Source: Aureitalea sp. L0-47
GTDB taxonomy: Bacteria > Bacteroidota > Bacteroidia > Flavobacteriales > Flavobacteriaceae
Direction of reading: 5' to 3'
DNA length: 64,000 nucleotides
Assembly: GCF_026126405.1 (NCBI RefSeq)
Contig: NZ_JAFMTQ010000003.1
Location: forward strand, 62,001 to 126,000
The stretch's first letter is position 1. Each line of letters begins with the position of its first letter. The notes beneath the pieces were generated by a model, which had not been told where the DNA came from, searched no databases, and was given only the letters and a program-made list of their open reading frames with translations. This document shows, one piece after another, positions 17,224-26,883 of the stretch. Position numbers and translations under genes: made by a program.

Positions 17224-18300
17224 TTAATTGATAATTGCGCTTATAAAACGGACTTGCCAATCACGATAATTCCATATATCATCAGCCTCCGAAATTGATA
17301 TTCGATTTCCACTGAAATTATTGATCACTGATGCTGTACGGGCTATCCATTCATCTGAACTATAAGGGTCATTCACAAAGTAGCAACGAGCTAATCCTGA
17401 GAGGACATTGGGGATAGCGCCGAGACTAGATGCTATCACTATATTACCACATTTCAAGGCTTCTATCATCGAGAGTCCAAACCCTTCTTCGTAAAGTGAA
17501 GTGAAGGCATAGATATCGGTCAACTGTAAATAATTGGGTATTTCACCGTGTGGTAGCCGGCCAACGTTGAGTACAGAAGGATGATCAATCTTCTGTTGGG
17601 TTCCCATTGTTATAACCTTCAGATAATCGTACTTCGATAGTAGTTCAAGAACCATTTTTCTAAATAAATGAAACCCTTTCAAGGGCCTGTCGTTTGCCAT
17701 CCAGGCTAAAATAAGATGATCCTTAGTAAACCCCAATTTATTCCGCATTGTCGTCCTTTTCATGTCTTCCAGGGGATAAAAGAGACTGGAATCCACACCA
17801 TTCCAGACTACTTCAGTCTTGGGACTGAATTCAACGTAATTCGCAATACTCTTGTCTCTGCCAGCCTTAGAAAGAAATAGAACTTTATCGATAGCGGCCA
17901 CTATCTCTTGCCGCAATTTGAGTTGGAAACCATGAAACGAAAAGATGATCTTCAGCTGTCCTTTGAACTTAGCTTTTTTTAACGCTATCGCCTCTATAAG
18001 ATGGGGGTCATCCATTACAACAACAGTGATTGCTGAGTGTTCTTCTGAAAGTTTACTTAGGGTTCTCAGGTAATCCTTCGCTACCCAATTAAATAACACT
18101 TTTTTACGGATCCATTTGTGATATGAAATGAACTTTCGTTTTTTACAGAAAATATTTTTAGGTAAGGTATTTGACGGTGACAGGATATAATCGAAACAAT
18201 CGTGATTTTTAATAAGTGTATTAATACGAGTCACCCAACTTCCGATTCGATTGGAAGGAATGGGCGTATTACTCACCAAAACTGTTACCTGATTGCTCAT
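17224..18300 (-). CDS. Glycosyltransferase family 4-type protein
   Basis: A 358-residue GT-B glycosyltransferase. The C-terminal half contains WMANDRPLKGFHLF and SLYEEGFGLSMIEALKCGNIVIAS, the donor-binding segment with conserved glutamates. The N-terminal half lacks a strong glycine loop but has VLFLSKAGRDKSIANYV, a common GT4 feature. It overlaps the upstream GT2 gene by 4 bases and is followed by a 100-base gap carrying the putative neuB promoter. It may therefore end a transcription unit. Confidence 0.8.
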   Translation of the reverse strand: MSNQVTVLVSNTPIPSNRIGSWVTRINTLIKNHDCFDYILSPSNTLPKNIFCKKRKFISYHKWIRKKVLFNWVAKDYLRTLSKLSEEHSAITVVVMDDPHLIEAIALKKAKFKGQLKIIFSFHGFQLKLRQEIVAAIDKVLFLSKAGRDKSIANYVEFSPKTEVVWNGVDSSLFYPLEDMKRTTMRNKLGFTKDHLILAWMANDRPLKGFHLFRKMVLELLSKYDYLKVITMGTQQKIDHPSVLNVGRLPHGEIPNYLQLTDIYAFTSLYEEGFGLSMIEALKCGNIVIASSLGAIPNVLSGLARCYFVNDPYSSDEWIARTASVINNFSGNRISISEADDIWNYRDWQVRFISAIIN

Positions 18301-19217
18301 ATACTGATAAATGCACCCGTTGCCTTACTAATTTTTCTGTGTTTTCTAATCACTCCCAATTTACTGTATATCAACCATTTGATTCTTAATGCCTTACTCA
18401 AAGCTCCAAAACATCCTGCTCCCCGTCTTCTGAATCTTTTAAATGTTTCAGTAGGCAATTTAAAGTATTGTGTCACCATGGATCGATTGATATCCTTTAC
18501 ATACGTGATTGCCCATATCGCAGTGGCTCGATAGTGTCTCTTGGTATCCGTAGTTATCGATTGATCCCGGTTGTGAACTATGCGAAGGTTCGGGATCACC
18601 CCAATCTTCATTTTGTGATAGCGCATACGTTTAATATAATCTGTATCCTCCCCGTAATGAGGAAATATCGGATCGAATACGCCCACTTTCTCAATACACT
18701 CCCTAGACATATACCATGCAGCAGCATTCACCGATTTCGCTCTGTACACACGGTCCAATTCTCGTTGGTGATTTATAGAGGTGAGTAATCCCGGTGCATT
18801 TCTTTCAGAAATATACTCAGAGAATTTTCGATCGAAGTCAGATTCGTTGGGCGCGAGATGTATCGGACTTACGATCCCAAAACCATTCTTAAATGATTGC
18901 TTACTTGCATTGAGAAACGGCTGAACATCCTCTCCCAGGAAATACGTGTCCTGGTTCACAAGAAAGACCGAATCGCAATTTGCCTTTAAGGCCAGCCTGA
19001 TTCCGATATTATTAGCCTTACCAAATCCCAGGTTCTCTTCCAATAGGATACATTCGTCAGGGTTCATATCACTCAGCAATTTTCTGGTCCCATCGCTGGA
19101 ATTGTTATCTAAAACAATCACATACGCATTCTGAAATACGTCACGGATGCTTCGGATGCATTTCTCGATGTATACTTCACCATTATAGGTAATTAATATG
19201 AAGGCGATCTTAGGCAT
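18297..19217 (-). CDS. Glycosyltransferase family 2
   Basis: A 306-residue GT-A-fold enzyme. From the chosen start (ATG at 19217, MPKIAFILITYNG) the GT2 nucleotide-binding strand appears at once. LDNNSSDGT and FLVNQDTYF (the DxD-like metal site is DQD; NQDTYF pattern) follow. ERCIEKVGVFDPIFPHYGEDTDYI matches the rhamnosyltransferase-like GT2 subgroup. An ORF extension of 20 residues upstream is rejected because it precedes the conserved opening. The gene overlaps the sulfotransferase gene by 8 bases. The C-terminal 60 residues are basic. Confidence 0.85.
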   Translation of the reverse strand: MPKIAFILITYNGEVYIEKCIRSIRDVFQNAYVIVLDNNSSDGTRKLLSDMNPDECILLEENLGFGKANNIGIRLALKANCDSVFLVNQDTYFLGEDVQPFLNASKQSFKNGFGIVSPIHLAPNESDFDRKFSEYISERNAPGLLTSINHQRELDRVYRAKSVNAAAWYMSRECIEKVGVFDPIFPHYGEDTDYIKRMRYHKMKIGVIPNLRIVHNRDQSITTDTKRHYRATAIWAITYVKDINRSMVTQYFKLPTETFKRFRRRGAGCFGALSKALRIKWLIYSKLGVIRKHRKISKATGAFISI

Positions 19218-19881
19218 ACCCAAGAAAATATTTCCATTTACTGAATCGATCGCGGTAATTGAAATTAATGAAATCATCCCTGTAAATCTCCCTAATCAAT
19301 TGTTCATTCTCTGAAGTTATTAATTTCGCAAGATCCCGTTTTTTTCTTCTATTCTTTTTGAAGTGGGAGGTGAGTTTAAGTTTCGGACTCACTTTGTTGG
19401 CAAACCTTCTGAAATCTGCCGCAAGGTCTTCAAATTTCAAAAGCTTATCGACTGCGATCTCTCCGTTCATAGTGACGAATTCTGACTGGGTATAGAAATG
19501 ATCATTCACGAAATGAGGTGCCTGCTTCAAGGCTTCCTCTGAAAAAGCCCCTTCTCGCGTTAGGAAGTCCCTTAGGGAACCTTCTATTCTGAGGTCTTTC
19601 ATCAGCCAGGTATATCCTGAAATTGCCCGAGTGAATGGATTCCTAACTACTGCAAAACTATCATAGGTCTCCAGTACTTCTTTTGAGATCAATTCATGAT
19701 CGAGTAATTGTTTTAATGTTGCGTGCTGAAGGTTGAAACCAAGCTCCTGGTCGAAGCCATACAAGTATTCCCGGCTCCAACCTTTCGAAAAATCGTAGCT
19801 ATCGAAAACAACGCGCTCAATGCTGGTTCCGGCGTTCTTCGGAACATGAATAAACAACAGTTTTTTTTTGTGATCGATCAT
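19210..19881 (-). CDS. Sulfotransferase family 2 domain protein
   Basis: A 223-residue PAPS-dependent sulfotransferase. The 5'-phosphosulfate-binding loop HVPKNAGTSIE lies near residues 12-22 from the chosen start, and the 3'-phosphate site RNPFTRAISGY near the middle. It would add sulfate to a hydroxyl of the nascent glycan. The start at 19881 (MIDHKKKLLFIH) is chosen over a 14-residue extension because homologues open this way; it lies 7 bases after the upstream stop. It sits between two GT-A enzymes in the operon. Confidence 0.8.
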   Translation of the reverse strand: MIDHKKKLLFIHVPKNAGTSIERVVFDSYDFSKGWSREYLYGFDQELGFNLQHATLKQLLDHELISKEVLETYDSFAVVRNPFTRAISGYTWLMKDLRIEGSLRDFLTREGAFSEEALKQAPHFVNDHFYTQSEFVTMNGEIAVDKLLKFEDLAADFRRFANKVSPKLKLTSHFKKNRRKKRDLAKLITSENEQLIREIYRDDFINFNYRDRFSKWKYFLGYA

Positions 19882-19888
19882 AAATTGA

Positions 19889-20854
19889 TTATCGAATAAA
19901 CAACTTCTGGATAACGTACCCAAATATATAATAGTTCCTGCTAGGTTTGGAAATGGAGAAGTCGGTTGAATTTATTTTTCTTTCTCCTGGCTCCTGACGT
20001 ATCGATTCCATTCGCTCTTCCATCCAACTTTCGAATTTATTACCAAGGTGGTAACCGTAGTTGTCATGGGTTGAAAGTTTAAGATAACCGCCCCGATCAT
20101 TGGGTTTATCGATGTACATCTTCTCGCTACCACCCACTATTTTATGCTGTGATGGCCCATTCGGACTATTACTGAAAACACTTGCCCTGATCGTAGCCAT
20201 GAAGTGTCCACATCCCAGGACAACCTTAACACCATTTCTATCAATAGTGTGGTACTTTGTAGATTCTTCATCAAACACTTTCGTATTACCAATGCTTCTT
20301 TGGAAATTTTGTATCCCTTCAAGGTTCTTTACTTTTTCGTAATTGGGACGGCCATTCAGGTACGCAAAACCGATGGTCGACCTAAGGAAAGACCCCTTTA
20401 ATGATCCAACAGAAGGTACCGGGGAAACCATTCCAGCTTCGGGATATTCCGCTAATACTTCCTCAACAGCCACTTGCCAATTGGGCAGAAACAATACATC
20501 CGAATCTGCCACCGTCATTAAGGGCTCAAGATTACTTTTTATAGTAGAATACAAGGCATTCACTTTTCCAAGGTTAATACGGGACAGAAGCAATTGGTCA
20601 ATGGCCTCATGCGTATCATATTGATTCTTCAAGTATGCAGAAACCTCTTCGCAACAACTGTTATTAATGAGCGAAATTCGCGTTTTGTCGTGTATGGTAT
20701 GTAGTAAAGACTCCAGGCTTAATCTCAGGATCTTAAGCCCATCTCGAAAATAATCCTCGGTCAGATTGGGGATGTAAACAGGAATGATCACCCGGTGATA
20801 CGAATCAACGGATAACCTAGTATTATCTTTTTCAGGATTCCGTCCTAGTCTCAT
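19889..20854 (-). CDS. GT-A-fold (family 2-like) glycosyltransferase
   Basis: A 321-residue protein with a divergent GT2-like fold. RVIIPVYIPNLTEDYFRDG opens the domain. INNSCCEEV resembles the usual nucleotide-contact strand, and VADSDVLFLPNWQ holds a DSD metal motif. The region PEAGMVSPVPSVG and the C-terminal THDNYGYHLGNKFESWMEER are unusual. The first 23 bases overlap the upstream epimerase gene. A glycosyltransferase role is likely; the donor is unknown. Confidence 0.65.
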   Translation of the reverse strand: MRLGRNPEKDNTRLSVDSYHRVIIPVYIPNLTEDYFRDGLKILRLSLESLLHTIHDKTRISLINNSCCEEVSAYLKNQYDTHEAIDQLLLSRINLGKVNALYSTIKSNLEPLMTVADSDVLFLPNWQVAVEEVLAEYPEAGMVSPVPSVGSLKGSFLRSTIGFAYLNGRPNYEKVKNLEGIQNFQRSIGNTKVFDEESTKYHTIDRNGVKVVLGCGHFMATIRASVFSNSPNGPSQHKIVGGSEKMYIDKPNDRGGYLKLSTHDNYGYHLGNKFESWMEERMESIRQEPGERKINSTDFSISKPSRNYYIFGYVIQKLFIR

Positions 20855-21773
20855 AATAGCGTACTAATTGATTCAATCCATCCTCCAGGGTGATGAGATC
20901 CCTTTGAAGGAGTCTCTTCATTTTTGAGATATCCGGACACCTTCGTGTCATATCCCCTTCAGGCAACGGTGGCAAATGCACAATTTCTGAAGAAGATCCT
21001 GTTATTTCAATGGTCTTTTGTGCCAGCTCCAATATGGTCATTTCCACGTCGCTACCAATATTTAGGACCTCATTGGCATACTCGTCACTTTCCAACGCCA
21101 GCAGACATGTGTCCACATTATCGTCTACATAACAGAATGACCGGGTTTGTAACCCGTCACCATAAACATAAAGCGGTTCATTTGCCATAGCGGCCCGAAT
21201 GAATTTCGGGATCACAAAATCCTCACTTTGGTTAGGTCCATAAGTGTTGAAGAAGCGGAAAATTGTGTATGGTAAGCCATATTCCTGTTGATAAGATCGA
21301 AAGAAAGCCTCACCTACGTTCTTAACGATGGCGTAAGGCAACCTGGAATTCAAAGGAGTGGTTTGTTCGTTTTGTGGAATCTCAAATGGCTCCCCGTATA
21401 CCTCGGAAGAACTCGAATAACAAACACGTTTAACTCCTGTATTCTTGGACAGGGATAGGATATTTTTAATGCCTTCAATATCGTCAAGGACCATCATCGG
21501 GTTATCTAGTGTTCGTTGAACACCCACCACTGCGGCATAATGAAAGACGTAGTCGAAATCATACCTTCCGAATATGGGTACAACATCGTGGTAATTGTTA
21601 ACGTCGGCTTTAATGAAGACCACATTGTCGCCTTGCGGCAGCTTCGACTTCATACCTGTTGCCAGGTTATCCACAATCACTACGGTACAATTAGGAGCTT
21701 TAGACAGTTCATGAGCCAGGGCACTCCCGATATTTCCGGCACCTCCGGTTATTAAAAAATACTTCATTTCCAT
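20832..21773 (-). CDS. NAD-dependent epimerase/dehydratase (extended SDR, nucleotide-sugar)
   Basis: A 313-residue extended short-chain dehydrogenase acting on a nucleotide sugar. The NAD-binding glycine motif GGAGNIGS is at the N-terminus, and the catalytic Ser-Tyr-Lys set is CYSSSSEVYG with LPYAIVK. The C-terminal FGPNQSEDFVIPKFI and TRSFCYVDDNVD are like UDP-glucose 4-epimerase and dTDP-glucose 4,6-dehydratase relatives. The precise reaction (4-epimerase, 4,6-dehydratase or decarboxylase) cannot be assigned. Its ATG shares bases with the upstream GT2 stop (TGATG). Confidence 0.8.
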   Translation of the reverse strand: MEMKYFLITGGAGNIGSALAHELSKAPNCTVVIVDNLATGMKSKLPQGDNVVFIKADVNNYHDVVPIFGRYDFDYVFHYAAVVGVQRTLDNPMMVLDDIEGIKNILSLSKNTGVKRVCYSSSSEVYGEPFEIPQNEQTTPLNSRLPYAIVKNVGEAFFRSYQQEYGLPYTIFRFFNTYGPNQSEDFVIPKFIRAAMANEPLYVYGDGLQTRSFCYVDDNVDTCLLALESDEYANEVLNIGSDVEMTILELAQKTIEITGSSSEIVHLPPLPEGDMTRRCPDISKMKRLLQRDLITLEDGLNQLVRYYETRTES

Positions 21774-22657
21774 CAGGTCAAAGATTTAGCGAGCACTTTC
21801 AGGTTATTTAATTTCAGAAACCAAAACGGATCTAGCGTGAACATATTTCTCAATACCTTCACTCGACCTCTCTTCATCATCTTGAGTTGCATCCTTCCAA
21901 GATTCTTCATCAATGCAGCACTCTCAACCGTGTTTATCCGGTTAATCACAAGCATTTTCTTTCGAACCTCATTCAAATATAAGGGAAGTTTAAGGTACTT
22001 AACCTGGTTGGATGAGATATTGTTGGAATGCTTTCGATATCTAACCAATAGATCATCAAGAAAATAAAATTTAGTGTAAAAACTACATCGGACCCAGAAT
22101 TCAACATCTTCCAGGGCAGCAGGGATCTCTTCGTTAAACCTGCCAACTTCCAAGACCAGTTCTTTCCGGACCAATGGTGTAGGCATCATCAGTGTCCAAT
22201 TCCCCATCATTCTCATTCGAACATCGCCGTGCTTCTCCATTGGATCCCCGGATCTCCCAATAATTTCAGAAGTTAGTGACCCATTCTCGTCAATAACGGA
22301 GCAAGGGCCGTGTACAAGCCCAAATCCAGGGTGATTATTTAGCACTTCTATTTGTTTCTGAAGTTTTTCCGGCAACCAGATATCATCATCATCGACGAAT
22401 GCTAAAAAATCACCATTCGCTTTTTCAATTCCAACATTACGCGGTTTGGCCGGGCCACCACTATTCTCAATCCACACATAGGAGACTTCGGGATATTTGT
22501 TGCACAACTCTCGATTGGCATTGCCAATAGATCCGTCATCAACAACAATCACTTCGATTGGACGATGGGTTTGATTCAACACGCTTTCAAGTGTCAAGGC
22601 CAGATAATCGCAGCGATTGAGAGTTGGGATGATTATGCTTATCAATGGTGTCTCCAT
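21773..22657 (-). CDS. Glycosyltransferase family 2
   Basis: A 294-residue GT2 enzyme: ISIIIPTLNRCDYLALTLES opens the domain, VVDDGS is the uracil/UDP contact and FVDDDDIWLPEKL holds the DxD metal site. ALEDVEFWVRCSF supplies the acidic ED catalytic pair seen in many inverting GT2s. The C-terminal 70 residues are basic and hydrophobic, perhaps membrane-associating. It is separated by one base from the next GT2 gene upstream. Confidence 0.88.
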   Translation of the reverse strand: METPLISIIIPTLNRCDYLALTLESVLNQTHRPIEVIVVDDGSIGNANRELCNKYPEVSYVWIENSGGPAKPRNVGIEKANGDFLAFVDDDDIWLPEKLQKQIEVLNNHPGFGLVHGPCSVIDENGSLTSEIIGRSGDPMEKHGDVRMRMMGNWTLMMPTPLVRKELVLEVGRFNEEIPAALEDVEFWVRCSFYTKFYFLDDLLVRYRKHSNNISSNQVKYLKLPLYLNEVRKKMLVINRINTVESAALMKNLGRMQLKMMKRGRVKVLRNMFTLDPFWFLKLNNLKVLAKSLT

Positions 22658-22658
22658 C

Positions 22659-23432
22659 CTAACTGAGTTTGCGTTTAATGCGTTTCAGGATACCGGAGAA
22701 TGTATTGCGTTTCGCTCGATTTAACTCACGTTCCAATTCCAGCATTCTAAGGTAGTCATCGTAGTGTTCACCGTAGAATTCATCGAACATTCTTTTGTCC
22801 TCGGCAAGTTTCTGTTCCCGAAATTCTGCATCATTACTCACACCTTCAAGGTCGAAATGTACCAGAGGGTATTTAATGTGATTGAATTCGAATTTTCTAC
22901 TGAAGAAACAGGCTACAAAGAACACCCTATCAGAAATGATCCTGTACGATTCGTCATATCCACCCATAGTCTCAAAGACCTCTTTTCTGAAAAATGTACT
23001 CTGGTGTGGAAGAGACGTCCTTACAAAATATAAAGGTGTAAGTTCATCGGCATATACCTTTCCTCCTTTATCGAACTTGTAATCCCCATAGATGATATCA
23101 CCTTTGAAATCATCGTGACCAATAAACTCCTCGAGTGCACTGCTCCCATTCAGGGTATCGCCACTATTCAGAAACAACAGAAACTCACCACTGGAATGAT
23201 TGATGCCCTTGTTCATAGCGTTGAAAATACCCGTATCCGGTTCGCTTACCCAAAAGCTGAAATTTTCCTCATTTTGCGATAGAAAATCCTTACTTCCATC
23301 GTCTGAGGCACCGTCTATAATAAGATATTCGTAATTTTTGAAAGTTTGTCCAAGCACAGACCTAACCGTCTTTTCCAACCCTTGGCGGTTGTTATAGTTG
23401 ATTGTGATTATGGTTAGAAAAGGTTGTTTCAT
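22659..23432 (-). CDS. Glycosyltransferase family 2
   Basis: A 257-residue GT2 enzyme, counted from the ATG at 23432 (MKQPFLTIITINYNN) just after the fcl stop; 12 extra residues are possible upstream but would lie inside fcl. IIDGASDDGS, EPDTGIFNAMNKGI and LFLNSGD are the WcaA/WfgS-like subgroup pattern. It resembles the proteins encoded at 27640, 32067 and 32888, so this GT2 type is present in four copies. The C-terminus is rich in Arg and Lys. Confidence 0.88.
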   Translation of the reverse strand: MKQPFLTIITINYNNRQGLEKTVRSVLGQTFKNYEYLIIDGASDDGSKDFLSQNEENFSFWVSEPDTGIFNAMNKGINHSSGEFLLFLNSGDTLNGSSALEEFIGHDDFKGDIIYGDYKFDKGGKVYADELTPLYFVRTSLPHQSTFFRKEVFETMGGYDESYRIISDRVFFVACFFSRKFEFNHIKYPLVHFDLEGVSNDAEFREQKLAEDKRMFDEFYGEHYDDYLRMLELERELNRAKRNTFSGILKRIKRKLS

Positions 23433-23433
23433 T

Positions 23434-24513
23434 TTAGTTCCCGGTATACCAGGTATACATCCGCTCAATACCTTGATGCAGGCTAACTTCGGCTTTCCAG
23501 CCCATATTGTTTATTTTGGACACATCGGTAAGCTTCCGCATAGTACCGTCCGGTTTGTTCGTATTGAAAACAAATTTCCCTTGAAAACCAACAATATCTT
23601 TAATTAACACCGCCAGTTCGGCTATTGTAATATCCTTCCCGGTACCGATATTTATGTGTGTGTTTCGAACCTCTTCACCTCTTTTGGCTTGTGTTTTTGC
23701 GTTGTGGTGTTTCATTAAATAGACACAAGCTTTCGCCATGTCCTCAACCCAAAGTAGTTCCCTCATCGGTCTGCCACTACCCCAGATCTCTACTTCAACT
23801 CCGTTCGAATTAAGAATTCCAAAATCGGCTAGTTTGTCTTTAATTTCTCCTTCGGAAGCAGTTCCATCCACCCCTTCAATTGGTAAGCGATTCAAATCAT
23901 TCCGAATCACTTCCCAATTTCCTTCCTCAAGTGCCTTCCCTATGTGAATCTTGCGGAGCAAGGCTGGCAGAACATGCGCTTTTTCAAGATCGAAATTGTC
24001 ATTCGGTCCATAGAGATTGGTTGGCATGGCAGAAATATAATTGGTACCGTATTGCAGGTTATAACTCTCACATAACTTGATACCTGCGATCTTTGAGATC
24101 GCGTAGGGCTCGTTGGTGTATTCGAGAACGTCGGTAAGAAGATAATCTTCGCGTAAGGGTTGAGGAGCATTCTTCGGATAAATGCAGGTACTTCCAAGGA
24201 AGAGCAGTTTCTTAACATCATTTAGATAGCTTTGATGAATAACATTGTTTTGTATCATTAAGTTATCGTAGAGAAATTCGGCGCGATAGGTATTATTTGC
24301 CACGATACCTCCAACCTTCGCCGCTGCCAGAAAGACGTATTCCGGTTTTTCTTCGGAAAAGAAATCAGCTACGGCAACCGTATCCCTGAGGTCGAGTTCA
24401 TTACTTCCTCGCAAGACAAAATTCTCATATCCATCATCTTTTAACTGCCTAAGAATAGCACTTCCCACCAGGCCATTATGACCTGCAATATATATTTTGG
24501 AGCTTTCATCCAT
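23434..24513 (-). CDS. fcl: GDP-L-fucose synthase
   Basis: A 359-residue bifunctional epimerase-reductase that turns GDP-4-keto-6-deoxymannose into GDP-L-fucose. IAGHNGLVGSAILRQL near the N-terminus is the NADP-binding site. LGSTCIYP and the YAISK catalytic Tyr/Lys follow, and PTNLYGPNDNFDLEKAHVLPA is diagnostic of GDP-fucose synthase. It is longer than the E. coli enzyme, with an insertion around residues 200-235. It lies 3 bases after gmd, which supplies its substrate. Confidence 0.95.
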   Translation of the reverse strand: MDESSKIYIAGHNGLVGSAILRQLKDDGYENFVLRGSNELDLRDTVAVADFFSEEKPEYVFLAAAKVGGIVANNTYRAEFLYDNLMIQNNVIHQSYLNDVKKLLFLGSTCIYPKNAPQPLREDYLLTDVLEYTNEPYAISKIAGIKLCESYNLQYGTNYISAMPTNLYGPNDNFDLEKAHVLPALLRKIHIGKALEEGNWEVIRNDLNRLPIEGVDGTASEGEIKDKLADFGILNSNGVEVEIWGSGRPMRELLWVEDMAKACVYLMKHHNAKTQAKRGEEVRNTHINIGTGKDITIAELAVLIKDIVGFQGKFVFNTNKPDGTMRKLTDVSKINNMGWKAEVSLHQGIERMYTWYTGN

Positions 24514-24516
24514 TGG

Positions 24517-25629
24517 TTACTCAAAGTAGTTTAAGGTAGTATAACCACCATCTTTCAGGTATTGTTCTTTTTGCATTAGCTTGATATCGCTTTCCATCAT
24601 TTCCTTTACGAGATCCGAAAGTTGGTACCGCGGCTCCCAACCCAATTTATCCTTTGCCTTTGAGGCATCTCCAACCAATAGATCCACTTCTGTGGGACGG
24701 AAATAATTAGGATCCACCGAAACCACTTCTCTTCCTATTTCCAGTTCGAATCTAGGATCAGTTACAATCTGGACAAAGGCTTTTTCCGCGTCTCCTTCAC
24801 CTTCGAAGCGCAAAGTGACACCGATTTCATTAAAGGCCATTTTTACAAAATCCCTCACTGAGGTTGTCACCCCTGTTGCAATCACCCAATCTTCGGGTTC
24901 ATCGGCCTGGAGAATCATCCACATCATCCGCACATAATCTTTCGCATGGCCCCAGTCGCGTTTTGCATCGAGATTCCCAATAAAGAGCTTGTCCTGAAGT
25001 CCCAGCGCGATCCTGGCCGTGGCACGGGTGATTTTTCTAGTCACAAACGTCTCCCCCCTGATGGGTGATTCGTGGTTGAATAAAATACCATTGCAAGCAA
25101 ATATGTTGTATGCCTCCCTGTAGTTAACGGTTGCCCAATAAGCATAGAGTTTTGCTACGCCGTACGGACTTCGTGGATAAAAAGGTGTGGTCTCGGTTTG
25201 TGGCACTTCCTGAACCTCTCCGTACAACTCAGAGGTAGAAGCTTGATAAACCTTGCATTTGTCTTCCATACCCAGAAATCGTACAGCCTCCAATATACGA
25301 AGGGCACCAATTCCATCGGCATTCGCGGTATACTCAGGGATCTGAAAAGATACCTGTACATGACTCATGGCCGCCAAATTATATATCTCATCCGGTTTGA
25401 TCTCATGGATCAACCGAATCAGGTTGGTGCTATCGGTCATATCACCATAATGAAGAATGAAGTTCCGGTTATCGGTATGAGGATCCTGGTAGAGGTGATC
25501 AATCCTGTCTGTATTGAAAAGTGAGGACCTGCGTTTCAGCCCATGAACAACATACCCTTTTTTCAATAAGAATTCACTTAAATAGGCTCCGTCCTGCCCG
25601 GTGATTCCAGTTATAAATGCAACTTTCAT
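24517..25629 (-). CDS. gmd: GDP-mannose 4,6-dehydratase
   Basis: A 370-residue dehydratase that converts GDP-mannose to GDP-4-keto-6-deoxymannose. The N-terminal [17 protein letters not shown] is the NADP-binding opening. QASTSELYG and [12 protein letters not shown] provide Thr, Glu and the YxxxK pair, and [19 protein letters not shown] is diagnostic for Gmd. Length matches the family. With fcl it gives GDP-L-fucose for the cluster's glycosyltransferases. Confidence 0.97.
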   Translation of the reverse strand: MKVAFITGITGQDGAYLSEFLLKKGYVVHGLKRRSSLFNTDRIDHLYQDPHTDNRNFILHYGDMTDSTNLIRLIHEIKPDEIYNLAAMSHVQVSFQIPEYTANADGIGALRILEAVRFLGMEDKCKVYQASTSELYGEVQEVPQTETTPFYPRSPYGVAKLYAYWATVNYREAYNIFACNGILFNHESPIRGETFVTRKITRATARIALGLQDKLFIGNLDAKRDWGHAKDYVRMMWMILQADEPEDWVIATGVTTSVRDFVKMAFNEIGVTLRFEGEGDAEKAFVQIVTDPRFELEIGREVVSVDPNYFRPTEVDLLVGDASKAKDKLGWEPRYQLSDLVKEMMESDIKLMQKEQYLKDGGYTTLNYFE

Positions 25630-25650
25630 ATAGATTCTTGTATGGTTAAG

Positions 25651-26883
25651 TTAGGTAATTAGCTGTTTGTAAATCTCCATGTAATTCATCGCCTGTTCTG
25701 CCCCGTTAAAATGGCTCATAGCATATTTCTTTATAGCCTCACGATCGAATTTATATCGATCGGAAAGAAAATCGTTCAAACCTTCTCCCAATTTCTCAGT
25801 ACTCATTTCTTTTACGAGTATACCATTTTCCCCTGTAGTAATATGTTCCTTCATACCTCCCCTGGCAAATGAAATTACTGCCGTCCCTGCAGCCAGGGAT
25901 TCAAGCATCGTATTCGGAAGATTATCTTCCCGACTAGGTAATACAAAAGCATCTGCAGCAGCATAACACTTGGCGATTTCAATAACGTTGGTCATATAGC
26001 CCAAAGGTATGACTTTTACATTTTTGTTTGCTATCTGAAGACTTCCTTTTCCGAGGGTTATAACCGTGACAGGATGCAATATATTCTCAAGGGCCTCCAT
26101 AAGCATATCGAGGCCTTTCCTGTGTATATCCAATTTGGCTGCTGTAAATAGTATGACCTTTTCCGAAGGATTCAAATTAAGCGATTCCCGTGCGTGTTCA
26201 CGATCTATTCCGGCAAAAAGCGTAACATCGATACTATTGGCGATGGTTCTTCTAATTCCGAAGGAATCGAACACCCCGCTGGTAACGGCCTCCTGAAGCA
26301 GCCACTCAGATGGGCTTACCACGGCGCCTTCTTTTATTTTGCCAATCGCATCGTGTTTTATCATCTTTAATTTTTCATTCAGGTCTTTCGTCGCCACATT
26401 CCTGGTCTCATCTTCTCTATAATGAAAAAGCCCTTTAAAGGGGTTCATATCGTGAAGGGTCCAAACAATTGGTTTTTGTGTTTTCTGAAAGAATCGCGGA
26501 TAATCCAGAATGTTTCCAACCCAATGCAGGTGTACCAGGTCCGCATCAGTGATCAACGGGTGCTCTTCCAATTTCAAGCTACTATAAGGGAGGGTAATGA
26601 TCTCGAATGAAAGCTGTGATTCGATTATTGCCAGCTGCTGCCGGAATTTATCCGCTTCCGAGGGATTAATTATTTTCTTGAGTTTTCTTGTAATCTTTTC
26701 GGTGAAAGTTGGCTTATGATATGTAAACATTGGATCATCCAATACCTCACCGTCGAAACCTACAGTGATACTGTTCGACACATAAGCAGAAGATATCCCT
26801 GCTTCACGCAATGCAGAATGTAGTCTGAAAGCCGCAATACCGGCTCCTCCCTTGGGCGATGTTGTTATATGGACCACTTTCAT
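25651..26883 (-). CDS. Glycosyltransferase family 4-type protein
   Basis: A 410-residue GT-B enzyme. SPKGGAGIAAFRLHSALREAG is the N-terminal glycine loop, and VLPSREDNLPNTMLESLAAGT is the donor site with an EX7E-like pair. WTLHDMNPFKGLFHY in the middle is typical of GT4 enzymes of the WcaC/WbaZ kind. It overlaps the downstream GT32 gene by 4 bases. As the nearest GT to gmd-fcl it may be a fucosyltransferase, but this rests on position only. Confidence 0.85.
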   Translation of the reverse strand: MKVVHITTSPKGGAGIAAFRLHSALREAGISSAYVSNSITVGFDGEVLDDPMFTYHKPTFTEKITRKLKKIINPSEADKFRQQLAIIESQLSFEIITLPYSSLKLEEHPLITDADLVHLHWVGNILDYPRFFQKTQKPIVWTLHDMNPFKGLFHYREDETRNVATKDLNEKLKMIKHDAIGKIKEGAVVSPSEWLLQEAVTSGVFDSFGIRRTIANSIDVTLFAGIDREHARESLNLNPSEKVILFTAAKLDIHRKGLDMLMEALENILHPVTVITLGKGSLQIANKNVKVIPLGYMTNVIEIAKCYAAADAFVLPSREDNLPNTMLESLAAGTAVISFARGGMKEHITTGENGILVKEMSTEKLGEGLNDFLSDRYKFDREAIKKYAMSHFNGAEQAMNYMEIYKQLIT